7,652 bases of DNA from CAYFNK01 sp964393215 (GCA_964393215.1 CAYMSW010000030.1:1-7652); one strand, 5' to 3'. Positions 1 to 5,050 are shown, numbered from the stretch's first letter. Program-made: numbers and translations. The notes: generated from the sequence alone by a model not told the origin.

Positions 1-46
1 TTTTAAAGGGAATTATAACTATTTATAATTTACTATTTTAGAAATC

Positions 47-54
47 TTTAAATA
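47..54 (+). promoter_or_regulatory. TATA box for the MopE-like surface protein gene
   Basis: TTTAAATA is preceded by the A/G-rich GAAATC, which could serve as a BRE. Its centre lies 20 nt before the ATG at 70 but 40 nt before the TTG at 91. The other protein-gene promoters here have the TATA centre about 25-26 nt from the start of the transcript, so transcription should begin near 76, downstream of the ATG. The motif is seen directly; the start position is inferred from spacing. Confidence 0.6.
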
Positions 55-77
55 TCCGAGATTTTAGTTATGATTAA

Positions 78-83
78 GAGGTG
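78..83 (+). promoter_or_regulatory. Shine-Dalgarno site (GAGGTG) deciding a TTG start
   Basis: GAGGTG matches the archaeal anti-Shine-Dalgarno core and sits 7 nt before the TTG at 91. The other protein genes in the window look leaderless, which makes this ribosome-binding site exceptional. It would lie at the very 5' end of a transcript starting near 76. It falls inside the reading frame if the ATG at 70 is used, so chance cannot be excluded. Confidence 0.5.
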
Positions 84-90
84 TTTTCGT

Positions 91-714
91 TTGAAGTTCG
101 AAATTAATGTTGAGAAAAAGCATTTGATTTATTTTGGGTTATTTTTAGTAGTTCTGTTTGGTGGAATATTTGTTGTTGCAGAGTATGTGGCTCCTAGTGA
201 TAATCCTTGGAATCCAGGACATTCTGCTTCTGATATAGGTAGTGGTGTTGTTGATGGAGATTTTCATGTAAATGGGGAATTTGCTGTAGTTAGTGATGAT
301 CATCAGTCTATTGATGGAGATGGAGATGATTTTTATTTAGGGGATACTGTTGCTGTTGTGTTGGATCCTACTGTTCCTGGTTATTTAAGGATCGAAACGA
401 CTCCCGGCGATGATTGTGATGATGGAGATCCATTGGTTAATCCCAATGGGACTTGGACTACTGAGCCGCATTTGCATAATAATGGAGATACGGATTGTAG
501 CGGTCGTGCTGATTTAAGGTGGACTGAAGCGTATACTGCTTGTGGTAATTTTGATGATTCCGAACGATGTTTGGGGACTCATGTTGGATGGGAAGACGAA
601 AGTATTCCTTCTTGTGGAGTAGAAGACACTTGGTGGGCTGTTATTTGTGTGTGGAATGTACGCTGTTCGGGCGCTGGTTCAACTCAAGTTCAAAAGGTTC
701 AGCAATGTAGATAA
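91..714 (+). CDS. Membrane-anchored surface protein with MopE-like metal-binding motif
   Basis: Secreted or membrane-anchored protein of 207 aa; specific role unknown. I prefer the TTG at 91 over the in-frame ATG at 70, which would add 7 residues. GAGGTG lies 7 nt upstream, the TATA box spacing puts the transcript start after the ATG, and the resulting MKFEINVEKKHL start is a clean basic lead into one hydrophobic helix (about residues 12-30). A WNPGHSASDI segment follows (about 40-49), of a kind I recall from DPANN surface proteins. An acidic DGDGDD stretch lies at about 75-80. Residues 107-138 fit the MopE-type motif: DDCDDGDPLVNP, then DTDC and G. The C-terminal third is rich in Cys and Trp; all eight cysteines follow residue 108, consistent with disulfides outside the cell. 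Metal binding (Ca or Cu) is inferred from the motif. The T-rich tail and the pilin-like gene follow 31 nt later. Confidence 0.8.
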   Translation: MKFEINVEKKHLIYFGLFLVVLFGGIFVVAEYVAPSDNPWNPGHSASDIGSGVVDGDFHVNGEFAVVSDDHQSIDGDGDDFYLGDTVAVVLDPTVPGYLRIETTPGDDCDDGDPLVNPNGTWTTEPHLHNNGDTDCSGRADLRWTEAYTACGNFDDSERCLGTHVGWEDESIPSCGVEDTWWAVICVWNVRCSGAGSTQVQKVQQCR

Positions 715-742
715 ATTTTTAAACTTTTAATTTTCTTTCTTT
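715..742 (+). terminator. T-rich tract, possible archaeal terminator
   Basis: Directly after the TAA stop, the plus strand runs through four T-rich blocks (ATTTTT, CTTTT, ATTTTC, TTTCTTTA). Archaeal RNA polymerase terminates at such oligo-T tracts without needing a hairpin. The tract also holds the next gene's TATA box, so the composition may serve the promoter alone. Confidence 0.3.
716..723 (+). promoter_or_regulatory. TATA box for the pilin-like gene
   Basis: TTTTTAAA is centred 26 nt before the ATG at 746. This spacing puts the transcript start at the ATG itself, so a leaderless mRNA is expected. No Shine-Dalgarno lies between. Confidence 0.6.
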
Positions 743-745
743 ACT

Positions 746-1141
746 ATGGAAAAAAGAGGTATATCTCCGTTGGTCATTAGTGTACTTTTGATAGGTTTTT
801 CTTTTGTGCTATTTATTACTTTTTTTGCTTGGAGTAGTACGCTGACACAAGATAGTATGAATGATATAGACTTTAGTCCAAATATTTATGATTTTGATGT
901 AGAATGGAGTGAAGAAACATATAATGATTGCGAGGAAAGTGCTGATGAGTATTGTTATGTTTTGCTTGTAACGAATAACGAGGGGTTTGATGTTGAATAT
1001 AGAGTTATAACTAGATCTTCGTTGGGTTCTGAAGTAGATGAAGGATACAGTTTAGAAGCTTATGAATCTGATTTGTTTGTCGTTCGTTATGTTAGGTCTT
1101 TAGGAAAAGAAGTGAATGCTGTTGTTGAAGCTATGTCTTAA
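746..1141 (+). CDS. Type IV pilin/archaellin-like protein
   Basis: Small pilin-like subunit or pseudopilin of 131 aa. The N-terminus reads MEKRGISPLVISVLLIG, the archaeal class III signal: basic residues K3 R4, a Gly at 5 as the probable prepilin-peptidase (PibD/FlaK type) cleavage point, and the ISPL start of the mature hydrophobic helix (about 6-30). The rest is an acidic, strand-rich domain with two cysteines (C62, C70) that could pair. The ATG is placed 26 nt from a TATA box, giving a leaderless start. No pilus assembly ATPase or membrane platform gene adjoins it, so it may be assembled by machinery encoded elsewhere. Its last 11 bp overlap the 3' end of the convergent PINA gene. Family is secure from the N-terminus; filament type and function are not. 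Confidence 0.85.
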   Translation: MEKRGISPLVISVLLIGFSFVLFITFFAWSSTLTQDSMNDIDFSPNIYDFDVEWSEETYNDCEESADEYCYVLLVTNNEGFDVEYRVITRSSLGSEVDEGYSLEAYESDLFVVRYVRSLGKEVNAVVEAMS

Positions 1142-2918
1142 TTTCTAGCTTCTTATTTGTGTCAAGAGCATCCAGTAACTTTCTTCCTATTTCTGAATGT
1201 TTGTGAACTTTGATTTGTCCTTTATTTGAAATTATTGCAGCAAATAGAAAACTGTCTTCAAGTTCAAATTCAGCGTTATCATTTGCTTGGTGTTTAGAGA
1301 ACTCAAAAACCAAATATTTCTTTGTTTCTGAAACATTGTATTTTGTAGACTCTCTTTTTTCTCCAAGCTCCTTAACTGATAATTTTATTCCAAGATCTTT
1401 TTCTATTTGATCTATTCTTTTTCCTGCAGTTCCAATTATTGCTGGTATATCTCTCTTGGGAACATATAGATTTGCTCTTGTTTGGGATATTAATTCAATC
1501 TGTGCTTTGTTTGAATATTTTCTTATTTCTCTCACTAGTTGTTTTTCAGCAAGTTCTATTGTTGGAGATTTTTCAGATGTTACTGGAATAACAACTGTTT
1601 GTTCTCCGTAAGAATAGATTTCGTATGCTGGCTTGTTTTCCATGAAGTCATATACTTCTATTACAGGTCTTGACAAATCTGATTCAGTCATTCCGTGTGG
1701 AACCTTTACAGTTATTTGCAACGTTAGTACAGAAGCTATCTTTCCAGAATCCATGAAAATTATTGTGTCAATTACAGATGGAATCATTCCAATATCCAGC
1801 CTTCCAATAAATCTCTGTACAGAGTCTATTGCAGAAGCAGAGTGAATAACTCCCAGGCAATTTGAACCACCGAGTCTTAAATCTGTGAAGAGTTTGAAGT
1901 CTGGTGTGTCTCTAACTTCGTCGAAGATTATATTGTCTGGTCTTGATAGGAATAATATGTCGTGAATCTCTTCTGAAGATGTGAAGCTCTTTGAGTATTG
2001 AGTTATATCTTCTTTTAGCTGTAAATCTCTTGGAGATTCTACTGTCTTTGTTATTTTTCCTTCTTTTTGGTAGAATTCTGCAATACCTTGTGCAAAAGTA
2101 GATTTACCAGAGCCAGTTTCACCAGCAATTAAAATTCCTCTTGCTTTTGTTTTTATTCTCTCTAAGATTTCTTTTGGTACTTTGTAGTCATCTAGTGAAA
2201 GTTTTTTTATTGGTCTGATTGCGGTTATTTCTAAACCATCTGAAACAGGAGTTCTTACAATAACAATTCTGTAATTTCTGTATTGAATTACACTTGAACC
2301 TTGTCTTGAAATCTCTATGAATGATTTTGGATCCATTTTTGATTTTTCAACAATATCTTTTGCAAGTTCTTCCATTCTTTTTCTTGAAATTTTTTTCTTT
2401 CCTAGTTTTACCAAGTTCCAATTTCCAGGTTCACCTTTTTTTCCTACTGGAACGGTGTCTTCCTTTAAGTGAACCGACATGGTTTTTGTGTCAAAGAATT
2501 TCTCTATTTGTGCTTTTTCTATTGGTGTTTTTAATTCTATGAATTTAACCTCTAAACCGTATGCTCTTGCAGATTCTGCTTGAACTTTGTCTGCTGTAAT
2601 TAGTGTAGCTTTTTCTTTGTAAGCTATATCTCTGATTAAAGCATCAATTTCACCAGCTTTTGCAAACTTTATTTGATCTACAGTAGGTCTTTCACCTTGG
2701 AAAGTTATATCTACCTTCTTTGATTTCTTTAGCTTTTGTAGTTCTTTTAGCTCGTCAAGTCCCAAGAATCCAATTTCTTTTCTTCTGTTCGCCTGAGCTT
2801 CTAATTCTGCTACAACAGCATTAGGAATTATGATAGTTCCAACTATTTCTTCCTTTTTTATTAGCTTTGAAGCTATTTTTTCTATTATTACGGACGTATC
2901 CGTTACATATTTTTTCAT
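1131..2918 (-). CDS. PINA-type ATPase: PIN domain, VirB11/PilT-like ATPase, KH domain
   Basis: Full-length 595-aa protein with the domain order of the archaeal PilT-family ATPases of COG1855. The PIN domain (about 1-130) keeps the four acidic positions D7, E38, D92 and D110. The RecA-like secretion-type ATPase domain follows (about 240-430), with Walker A GETGSGKST (266-274) and Walker B IIFDE (330-334). A KH-like segment has the GxxG loop IGTAGKRI at about 495-502. The Sulfolobus relative PINA is known as a Holliday junction branch-migration helicase working with the resolvase Hjc, so a role in recombinational repair is likely by family. It is cytoplasmic and probably a hexameric ring; it is not a pilus motor despite the PilT-like label and the adjacent pilin-like gene, which is convergent. 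The ATG at 2918 lies about 25 nt from a TATA box with no Shine-Dalgarno. It ends in TAG, overlapping the pilin gene by 11 bp. Confidence 0.93.
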   Translation of the reverse strand: MKKYVTDTSVIIEKIASKLIKKEEIVGTIIIPNAVVAELEAQANRRKEIGFLGLDELKELQKLKKSKKVDITFQGERPTVDQIKFAKAGEIDALIRDIAYKEKATLITADKVQAESARAYGLEVKFIELKTPIEKAQIEKFFDTKTMSVHLKEDTVPVGKKGEPGNWNLVKLGKKKISRKRMEELAKDIVEKSKMDPKSFIEISRQGSSVIQYRNYRIVIVRTPVSDGLEITAIRPIKKLSLDDYKVPKEILERIKTKARGILIAGETGSGKSTFAQGIAEFYQKEGKITKTVESPRDLQLKEDITQYSKSFTSSEEIHDILFLSRPDNIIFDEVRDTPDFKLFTDLRLGGSNCLGVIHSASAIDSVQRFIGRLDIGMIPSVIDTIIFMDSGKIASVLTLQITVKVPHGMTESDLSRPVIEVYDFMENKPAYEIYSYGEQTVVIPVTSEKSPTIELAEKQLVREIRKYSNKAQIELISQTRANLYVPKRDIPAIIGTAGKRIDQIEKDLGIKLSVKELGEKRESTKYNVSETKKYLVFEFSKHQANDNAEFELEDSFLFAAIISNKGQIKVHKHSEIGRKLLDALDTNKKLEIKT

Positions 2919-2938
2919 TTTTTTCTTTCTCCGATACC

Positions 2939-2946
2939 TTTTTAAA
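2939..2946 (-). promoter_or_regulatory. TATA box for the PINA-type gene, possibly two-way
   Basis: Read on the minus strand this is TTTAAAAA, centred about 25 nt before the ATG at 2918. Read on the plus strand it is TTTTTAAA, identical to the box of the pilin-like gene, and would place a start near 2968. It is flanked by inverted ACCT (2936-2939) and AGGT (2949-2952), and further out by CGAT (2932-2935) and ATCG (2955-2958), which could be a repressor site or chance. Confidence 0.6.
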
Positions 2947-2966
2947 GCAGGTAAATCGCTTGTTAT

Positions 2967-3014
2967 TAGCTCTAGATTGTTGAGAATTCGACGTTCTTTA
3001 ATGGTCTAGAGCTA
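2967..3014. repeat. Perfect 10-bp inverted repeat, hairpin-forming
   Basis: TAGCTCTAGA (2967-2976) is exactly reverse-complemented at 3005-3014. On plus-strand RNA the stem continues inward for eight more pairs (2977-2984 with 2997-3004), five of them G-U, leaving a 12-nt loop. On the minus strand those G-U pairs become A-C mismatches, so only the 10-bp core forms. It lies between the kinase-like gene's stop and the PINA-type promoter. It could be a plus-strand structured RNA, an operator, or part of the kinase-like gene's 3' untranslated region. Confidence 0.65.
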
Positions 3015-3041
3015 GAATTTAGGGTTTTTAAGTGTTTTGAA

Positions 3042-3638
3042 TTAGTCCTCTTTGAATTTTCCCGGATATTTTTCTCTTATTGCTCTTTTGACTTGTTCGA
3101 AATGATCTTCAGTAGGAGATAATGAGTAAATATTCGGCATTTGATTATCTCCAATATACCCCATAAGTCTTTCATGTATTTCTCTTTGAAATGAAGGATT
3201 TATTGATCGAGTTCTATTTGGTTCAAGCCTATATCTGCCGGGGGTAAGCAGGAATTGAAAATCATAAGTTGAACTCCAACTTAAGACAAGATCTCCCAAA
3301 TCTGATAAAATTCTCTGTTCAATTTCAGACAAGGGCGTTCTTTTTTCAGCTTCTTCTTTGACTCTCTGTAGATACATCCAATTATCAATTGTTCCTCTAT
3401 CTGTTATTAGGTGATCATGCTTTCTTCCAATTGCTTCTTCAAAAGCCATTTGTAAGAGAATTATTGCTCTTTGATCTACAAGTTCGGATTCTTCGTTTAT
3501 TTTTAAGGGAACGGGGGGGCTTTCAGACATTTCTTTAACTATGTTGACATCTTCGCCATTTCTTATGAACCAAGAATAGGTTAGCCCCAACAAACCAGTT
3601 TTTCCAACACAGTGTGTCCCGATTAGAGCTACTTTCAT
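3042..3638 (-). CDS. P-loop ATPase/kinase-like protein (AAA_28/NadR-like)
   Basis: Cytoplasmic nucleotide-binding protein of 198 aa; substrate unknown. Walker A is GTHCVGKT at 7-14, directly after the first strand VALI. E36 (NIVKE) and the ITDRGTIDNWMY segment (D80, R81, D85) match the second acidic strand and the DR-type motif of the AAA_28 group, which includes the ribosylnicotinamide kinase domain of NadR. The C-terminal half has basic residues (R134, R136, R141, R143) that may form the lid. The length fits a single-domain kinase of this fold. The start at 3638 is the only Met ahead of the P-loop; a weak TATA-like AT stretch lies about 24 nt upstream. It stands alone, between the PINA-type gene and tRNA-Leu, with no NAD pathway gene nearby, so the substrate cannot be assigned from context. 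Confidence 0.82.
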   Translation of the reverse strand: MKVALIGTHCVGKTGLLGLTYSWFIRNGEDVNIVKEMSESPPVPLKINEESELVDQRAIILLQMAFEEAIGRKHDHLITDRGTIDNWMYLQRVKEEAEKRTPLSEIEQRILSDLGDLVLSWSSTYDFQFLLTPGRYRLEPNRTRSINPSFQREIHERLMGYIGDNQMPNIYSLSPTEDHFEQVKRAIREKYPGKFKED

Positions 3639-3656
3639 GTTGTTGGAAATGTATTT

Positions 3657-3666
3657 CTTTTATTAT
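3657..3666 (-). promoter_or_regulatory. Weak TATA-like box for the kinase-like gene
   Basis: Minus-strand AATAATAAAA is centred about 24 nt before the ATG at 3638. It is less canonical than the TTTAAA boxes elsewhere in the window. The gene might instead, or also, be reached by transcription from tRNA-Leu, which ends 52 nt upstream. Confidence 0.4.
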
Positions 3667-3690
3667 TCTTTATTGTGCTTAGAAATATAT

Positions 3691-3773
3691 GCGGGAGACA
3701 GGGTTCGAACCTGCGTAGGCACTAAGCCAATAGGTCTTGAGCCTATCCCGTTTGACCGCTCCGGCACTCCCGC
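3691..3773 (-). tRNA. tRNA-Leu (anticodon CAA)
   Basis: The 83-nt gene folds as a class II tRNA. The acceptor stem GCGGGAG pairs with CTCCCGC. The D stem is CCG/CGG, and the anticodon stem ATAGG/CCTAT closes the loop CTCAAGA with anticodon CAA, reading UUG. A long variable arm has a GGC/GCC stem, and the T arm is GCAGG/CCTGT around TTCGAAC. The long variable arm fits leucine. There is no intron and no encoded CCA (ATAT follows), so the end must be added by the CCA-adding enzyme. A TATA box lies 30 nt upstream. Confidence 0.96.
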
Positions 3774-3797
3774 GCACTTTAATTTGACTTATTTTCC

Positions 3798-3807
3798 TTT
3801 TTTAAAT
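3798..3807 (-). promoter_or_regulatory. TATA box for tRNA-Leu
   Basis: Minus-strand ATTTAAAAAA is centred about 30 nt before the mature 5' end of the tRNA at 3773. A start 26 nt downstream leaves a 5' leader of only a few nucleotides for RNase P. Confidence 0.55.
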
Positions 3808-3811
3808 GTTA

Positions 3812-4024
3812 CTAAGGAAGTATACCAAGTCTATATAGTGCGTATCCAACCCATAGAACTAACACCAAATACATTGTTGCCCAGCCCTTTGTAAGGGGGA
3901 AATGCTTGAAGAATCCTTTTAATTTCTTTTTGATGCCTTTTCCATATCCTGCCCACACAAATATATTTGCTCCAAGTGCATCCAGTAGGAATAGGTACCA
4001 AATTATTGCTTCGAAACTTACCAT
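3812..4024 (-). CDS. Small two-helix membrane protein, unknown function
   Basis: A 70-aa protein I cannot assign to a named family, though the composition is that of a real membrane protein. The first helix spans about residues 5-26 (IIWYLFLLDALGANIFVW). A strongly basic stretch follows (GKGIKKKLKGFFKHFP, about 28-43), then a second helix at about 48-67 ending in YRLGILP. The basic loop should stay inside the cell, putting both termini outside. The ATG at 4024 lies 26 nt from a TATA box, giving a leaderless start, which supports this short gene as real. The TATA box overlaps the stop codon of the ATP-grasp gene upstream. tRNA-Leu follows 38 nt after its stop. A plus-strand frame overlaps it but lacks comparable support. 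Confidence 0.78.
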   Translation of the reverse strand: MVSFEAIIWYLFLLDALGANIFVWAGYGKGIKKKLKGFFKHFPLTKGWATMYLVLVLWVGYALYRLGILP

Positions 4025-4046
4025 GCTTGTTTTTTATTTTAGAATT

Positions 4047-4054
4047 ATTTAAAT
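4047..4054 (-). promoter_or_regulatory. TATA box for the 70-aa membrane protein gene
   Basis: Minus-strand ATTTAAAT is centred 26 nt before the ATG at 4024 and is preceded by the A/G-rich AAGAAAG, a possible BRE. It covers the TAA stop (4049-4051) of the ATP-grasp gene, so the two genes are separately promoted despite a gap of only 24 bp. Confidence 0.6.
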
Positions 4055-4939
4055 CTTTCTTACGTTTTGTGTTGCATATTTATCTATTGTTTTTACTACT
4101 TTTAGTGATGGTCCTTTTAGTTTGTTTAGAAGTTTCTTTGGTAATTTTAGTGCGTGTGCTCCTAATGCTGTGTTTGTTACTCTTTTTTTACTTTCTCTGA
4201 TTAGGCCGCCAACAAATTTTCCGTTTATTACGTATGTTCTAACATCCCAGTAAGAGTGGTGATGCAGTCTTGGAACTATTCTTTGTTCTAAGAGTTCTTC
4301 TTCTTTTATATCTGGTATCTTTTCTCCTCTTCTTAGAACTTGAACACCTATGCCTTCTGACGAGTCGTTTGGTTTTAGAACTAGTCCTTCTTTAAATGTC
4401 TCTGGATTTTGAGCTATTATTTTTCTTACGTCTTCTTTATTTTTTACTATTATAGTCGTTGGATGATTTACTTTTGCTTCTTTAATTAGGTCTAAGCATT
4501 TTGCTTTGTTTCCTACTGTTGTTTTTATTACTGTTGGATTTATGACTAGTGTCTTTTTTTCAATTGCAGGATTTATATCGTAATAATGTCTAAATATTGT
4601 ATCTGGCTTGAATACGTTTCCTTTTGAATCGATGAAGCGTGATCTGTTTTTTATATTTTGTTTTGCGTAACACAACCTTACATTTGGTATTTTTCTTTTG
4701 AGAACATAATAGTGCCACACTCCTGTGTTTTTTCCTCTTTTTACGTCTGAGGCCATTACAGCAATGTTTCCACCATTTTTTTTCATGAGTTTTGCAACTC
4801 CATCCATAACTGAATGGTCCTTCAGTATTTCGTAGAAAGTGTTTGACCTTGGACTAAAATTTGCTTCTATGAACCAGGGGTTTCCTCTTTTATCTATTAT
4901 GAAATCTAAGCCTGCATAAAAATAGTTATCAACTCTCAT
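4049..4939 (-). CDS. ATP-grasp protein with circularly permuted domain order
   Basis: Probable ATP-dependent carboxylate-amine/thiol ligase of 296 aa; substrate unknown. The motifs are all present but rotated. Residues 10-30 hold the usual last part of the fold: GLDFIID, then PWFIEANFSP, with D12, E25 and N27 matching the Mg-binding D, E and N of D-Ala-D-Ala ligase. About 58-140 resembles the pre-ATP-grasp domain (KPDTIFRHYYDI, LVINP). Then come the canonical front parts: GNK (143-145), LVLKPNDSSEGIGV (186-199) with the ATP lysine K189 and the flexible loop, LLEQRI (216-221), WDVRTYVINGKFVGGLIR (231-248) and N256. The protein stops in the helix that normally leads into GLDF. The ATG at 4939 lies 26 nt from a TATA box, so the N-terminus is not a truncated upstream gene. 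It may be related to YheC/YheD-type ATP-grasps. It sits downstream of tRNA-Arg. Confidence 0.85.
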   Translation of the reverse strand: MRVDNYFYAGLDFIIDKRGNPWFIEANFSPRSNTFYEILKDHSVMDGVAKLMKKNGGNIAVMASDVKRGKNTGVWHYYVLKRKIPNVRLCYAKQNIKNRSRFIDSKGNVFKPDTIFRHYYDINPAIEKKTLVINPTVIKTTVGNKAKCLDLIKEAKVNHPTTIIVKNKEDVRKIIAQNPETFKEGLVLKPNDSSEGIGVQVLRRGEKIPDIKEEELLEQRIVPRLHHHSYWDVRTYVINGKFVGGLIRESKKRVTNTALGAHALKLPKKLLNKLKGPSLKVVKTIDKYATQNVRKI

Positions 4940-4961
4940 GGTTTTTTTTGTTTCTTATTGT

Positions 4962-4969
4962 ATTTAAAT
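4962..4969 (-). promoter_or_regulatory. TATA box for the ATP-grasp gene
   Basis: Minus-strand ATTTAAAT is centred 26 nt before the ATG at 4939, predicting a leaderless transcript. It lies only 9 nt past the 3' end of tRNA-Arg. It fixes the start of the permuted ATP-grasp protein. Confidence 0.62.
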
Positions 4970-4978
4970 TTGTTGGAG

Positions 4979-5050
4979 TGGCCCCACCGAGATTCGAACT
5001 CGGATCTCCAGCTCCGAAGGCCGGAATTCTATCCATTAAACTATAGGGCC
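4979..5050 (-). tRNA. tRNA-Arg (anticodon TCG)
   Basis: The 72-nt gene folds as a class I tRNA. The acceptor stem GGCCCTA pairs with TGGGGCC, with discriminator A. The D stem contains two G-U pairs and a loop with GG. The anticodon stem CCGGC/GCTGG closes loop CTTCGGA, so the anticodon is TCG, reading CGA and probably other CGN codons. The T arm is CCGAG/CTCGG around TTCGAAT. There is no intron and no encoded CCA. Confidence 0.96.

Noticed and set aside
1..46. Possible tail of an upstream gene or another promoter (TATTTATAAT)
   Set aside because: No open frame with coding character ends here, and the AT-rich boxes are mis-spaced for either start of the first gene.
1210..2542. Three plus-strand frames of 66-73 codons inside the PINA-type gene
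   Set aside because: The minus-strand protein shows intact domains throughout; these frames are Phe/Ser/Leu-rich shadows without motifs or promoters.
2890..2903. Palindrome-like ACGGA-CGTA-TCCGT inside the start of the PINA-type gene
   Set aside because: It encodes the conserved PIN start (VTDTSV); the short symmetry is explained by codons and is too small to call an operator.
2982..2998. T-arm-like hairpin (GAGAA, 7-nt loop TTCGACG, TTCTT) suggesting a tRNA or tmRNA piece
   Set aside because: The conserved G53-C61 pair is absent, six unpaired bases separate it from the outer stem, and no D or anticodon arm can be found.
2967..3014. The inverted repeat as a hairpin terminator of the kinase-like gene
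   Set aside because: In the minus-strand direction the stem is shorter and is followed by AATAACAAGC, not a T-run; archaeal termination relies on oligo-T. A terminator role is not supported.
3637..3894. Plus-strand frame of 85 codons across tRNA-Leu
   Set aside because: Its middle (GDRVRTCVGTKP and onward) is the tRNA read antisense, a well-known spurious translation; the rest overlaps the 70-aa gene's 3' end and has no promoter.
3967..4200. Plus-strand Leu/Val-rich frame of 77 codons
   Set aside because: It is antisense to the 70-aa gene and the ATP-grasp gene; its hydrophobic look comes from T-rich complement of Lys/Asn/Glu codons, and no TATA box is suitably placed.
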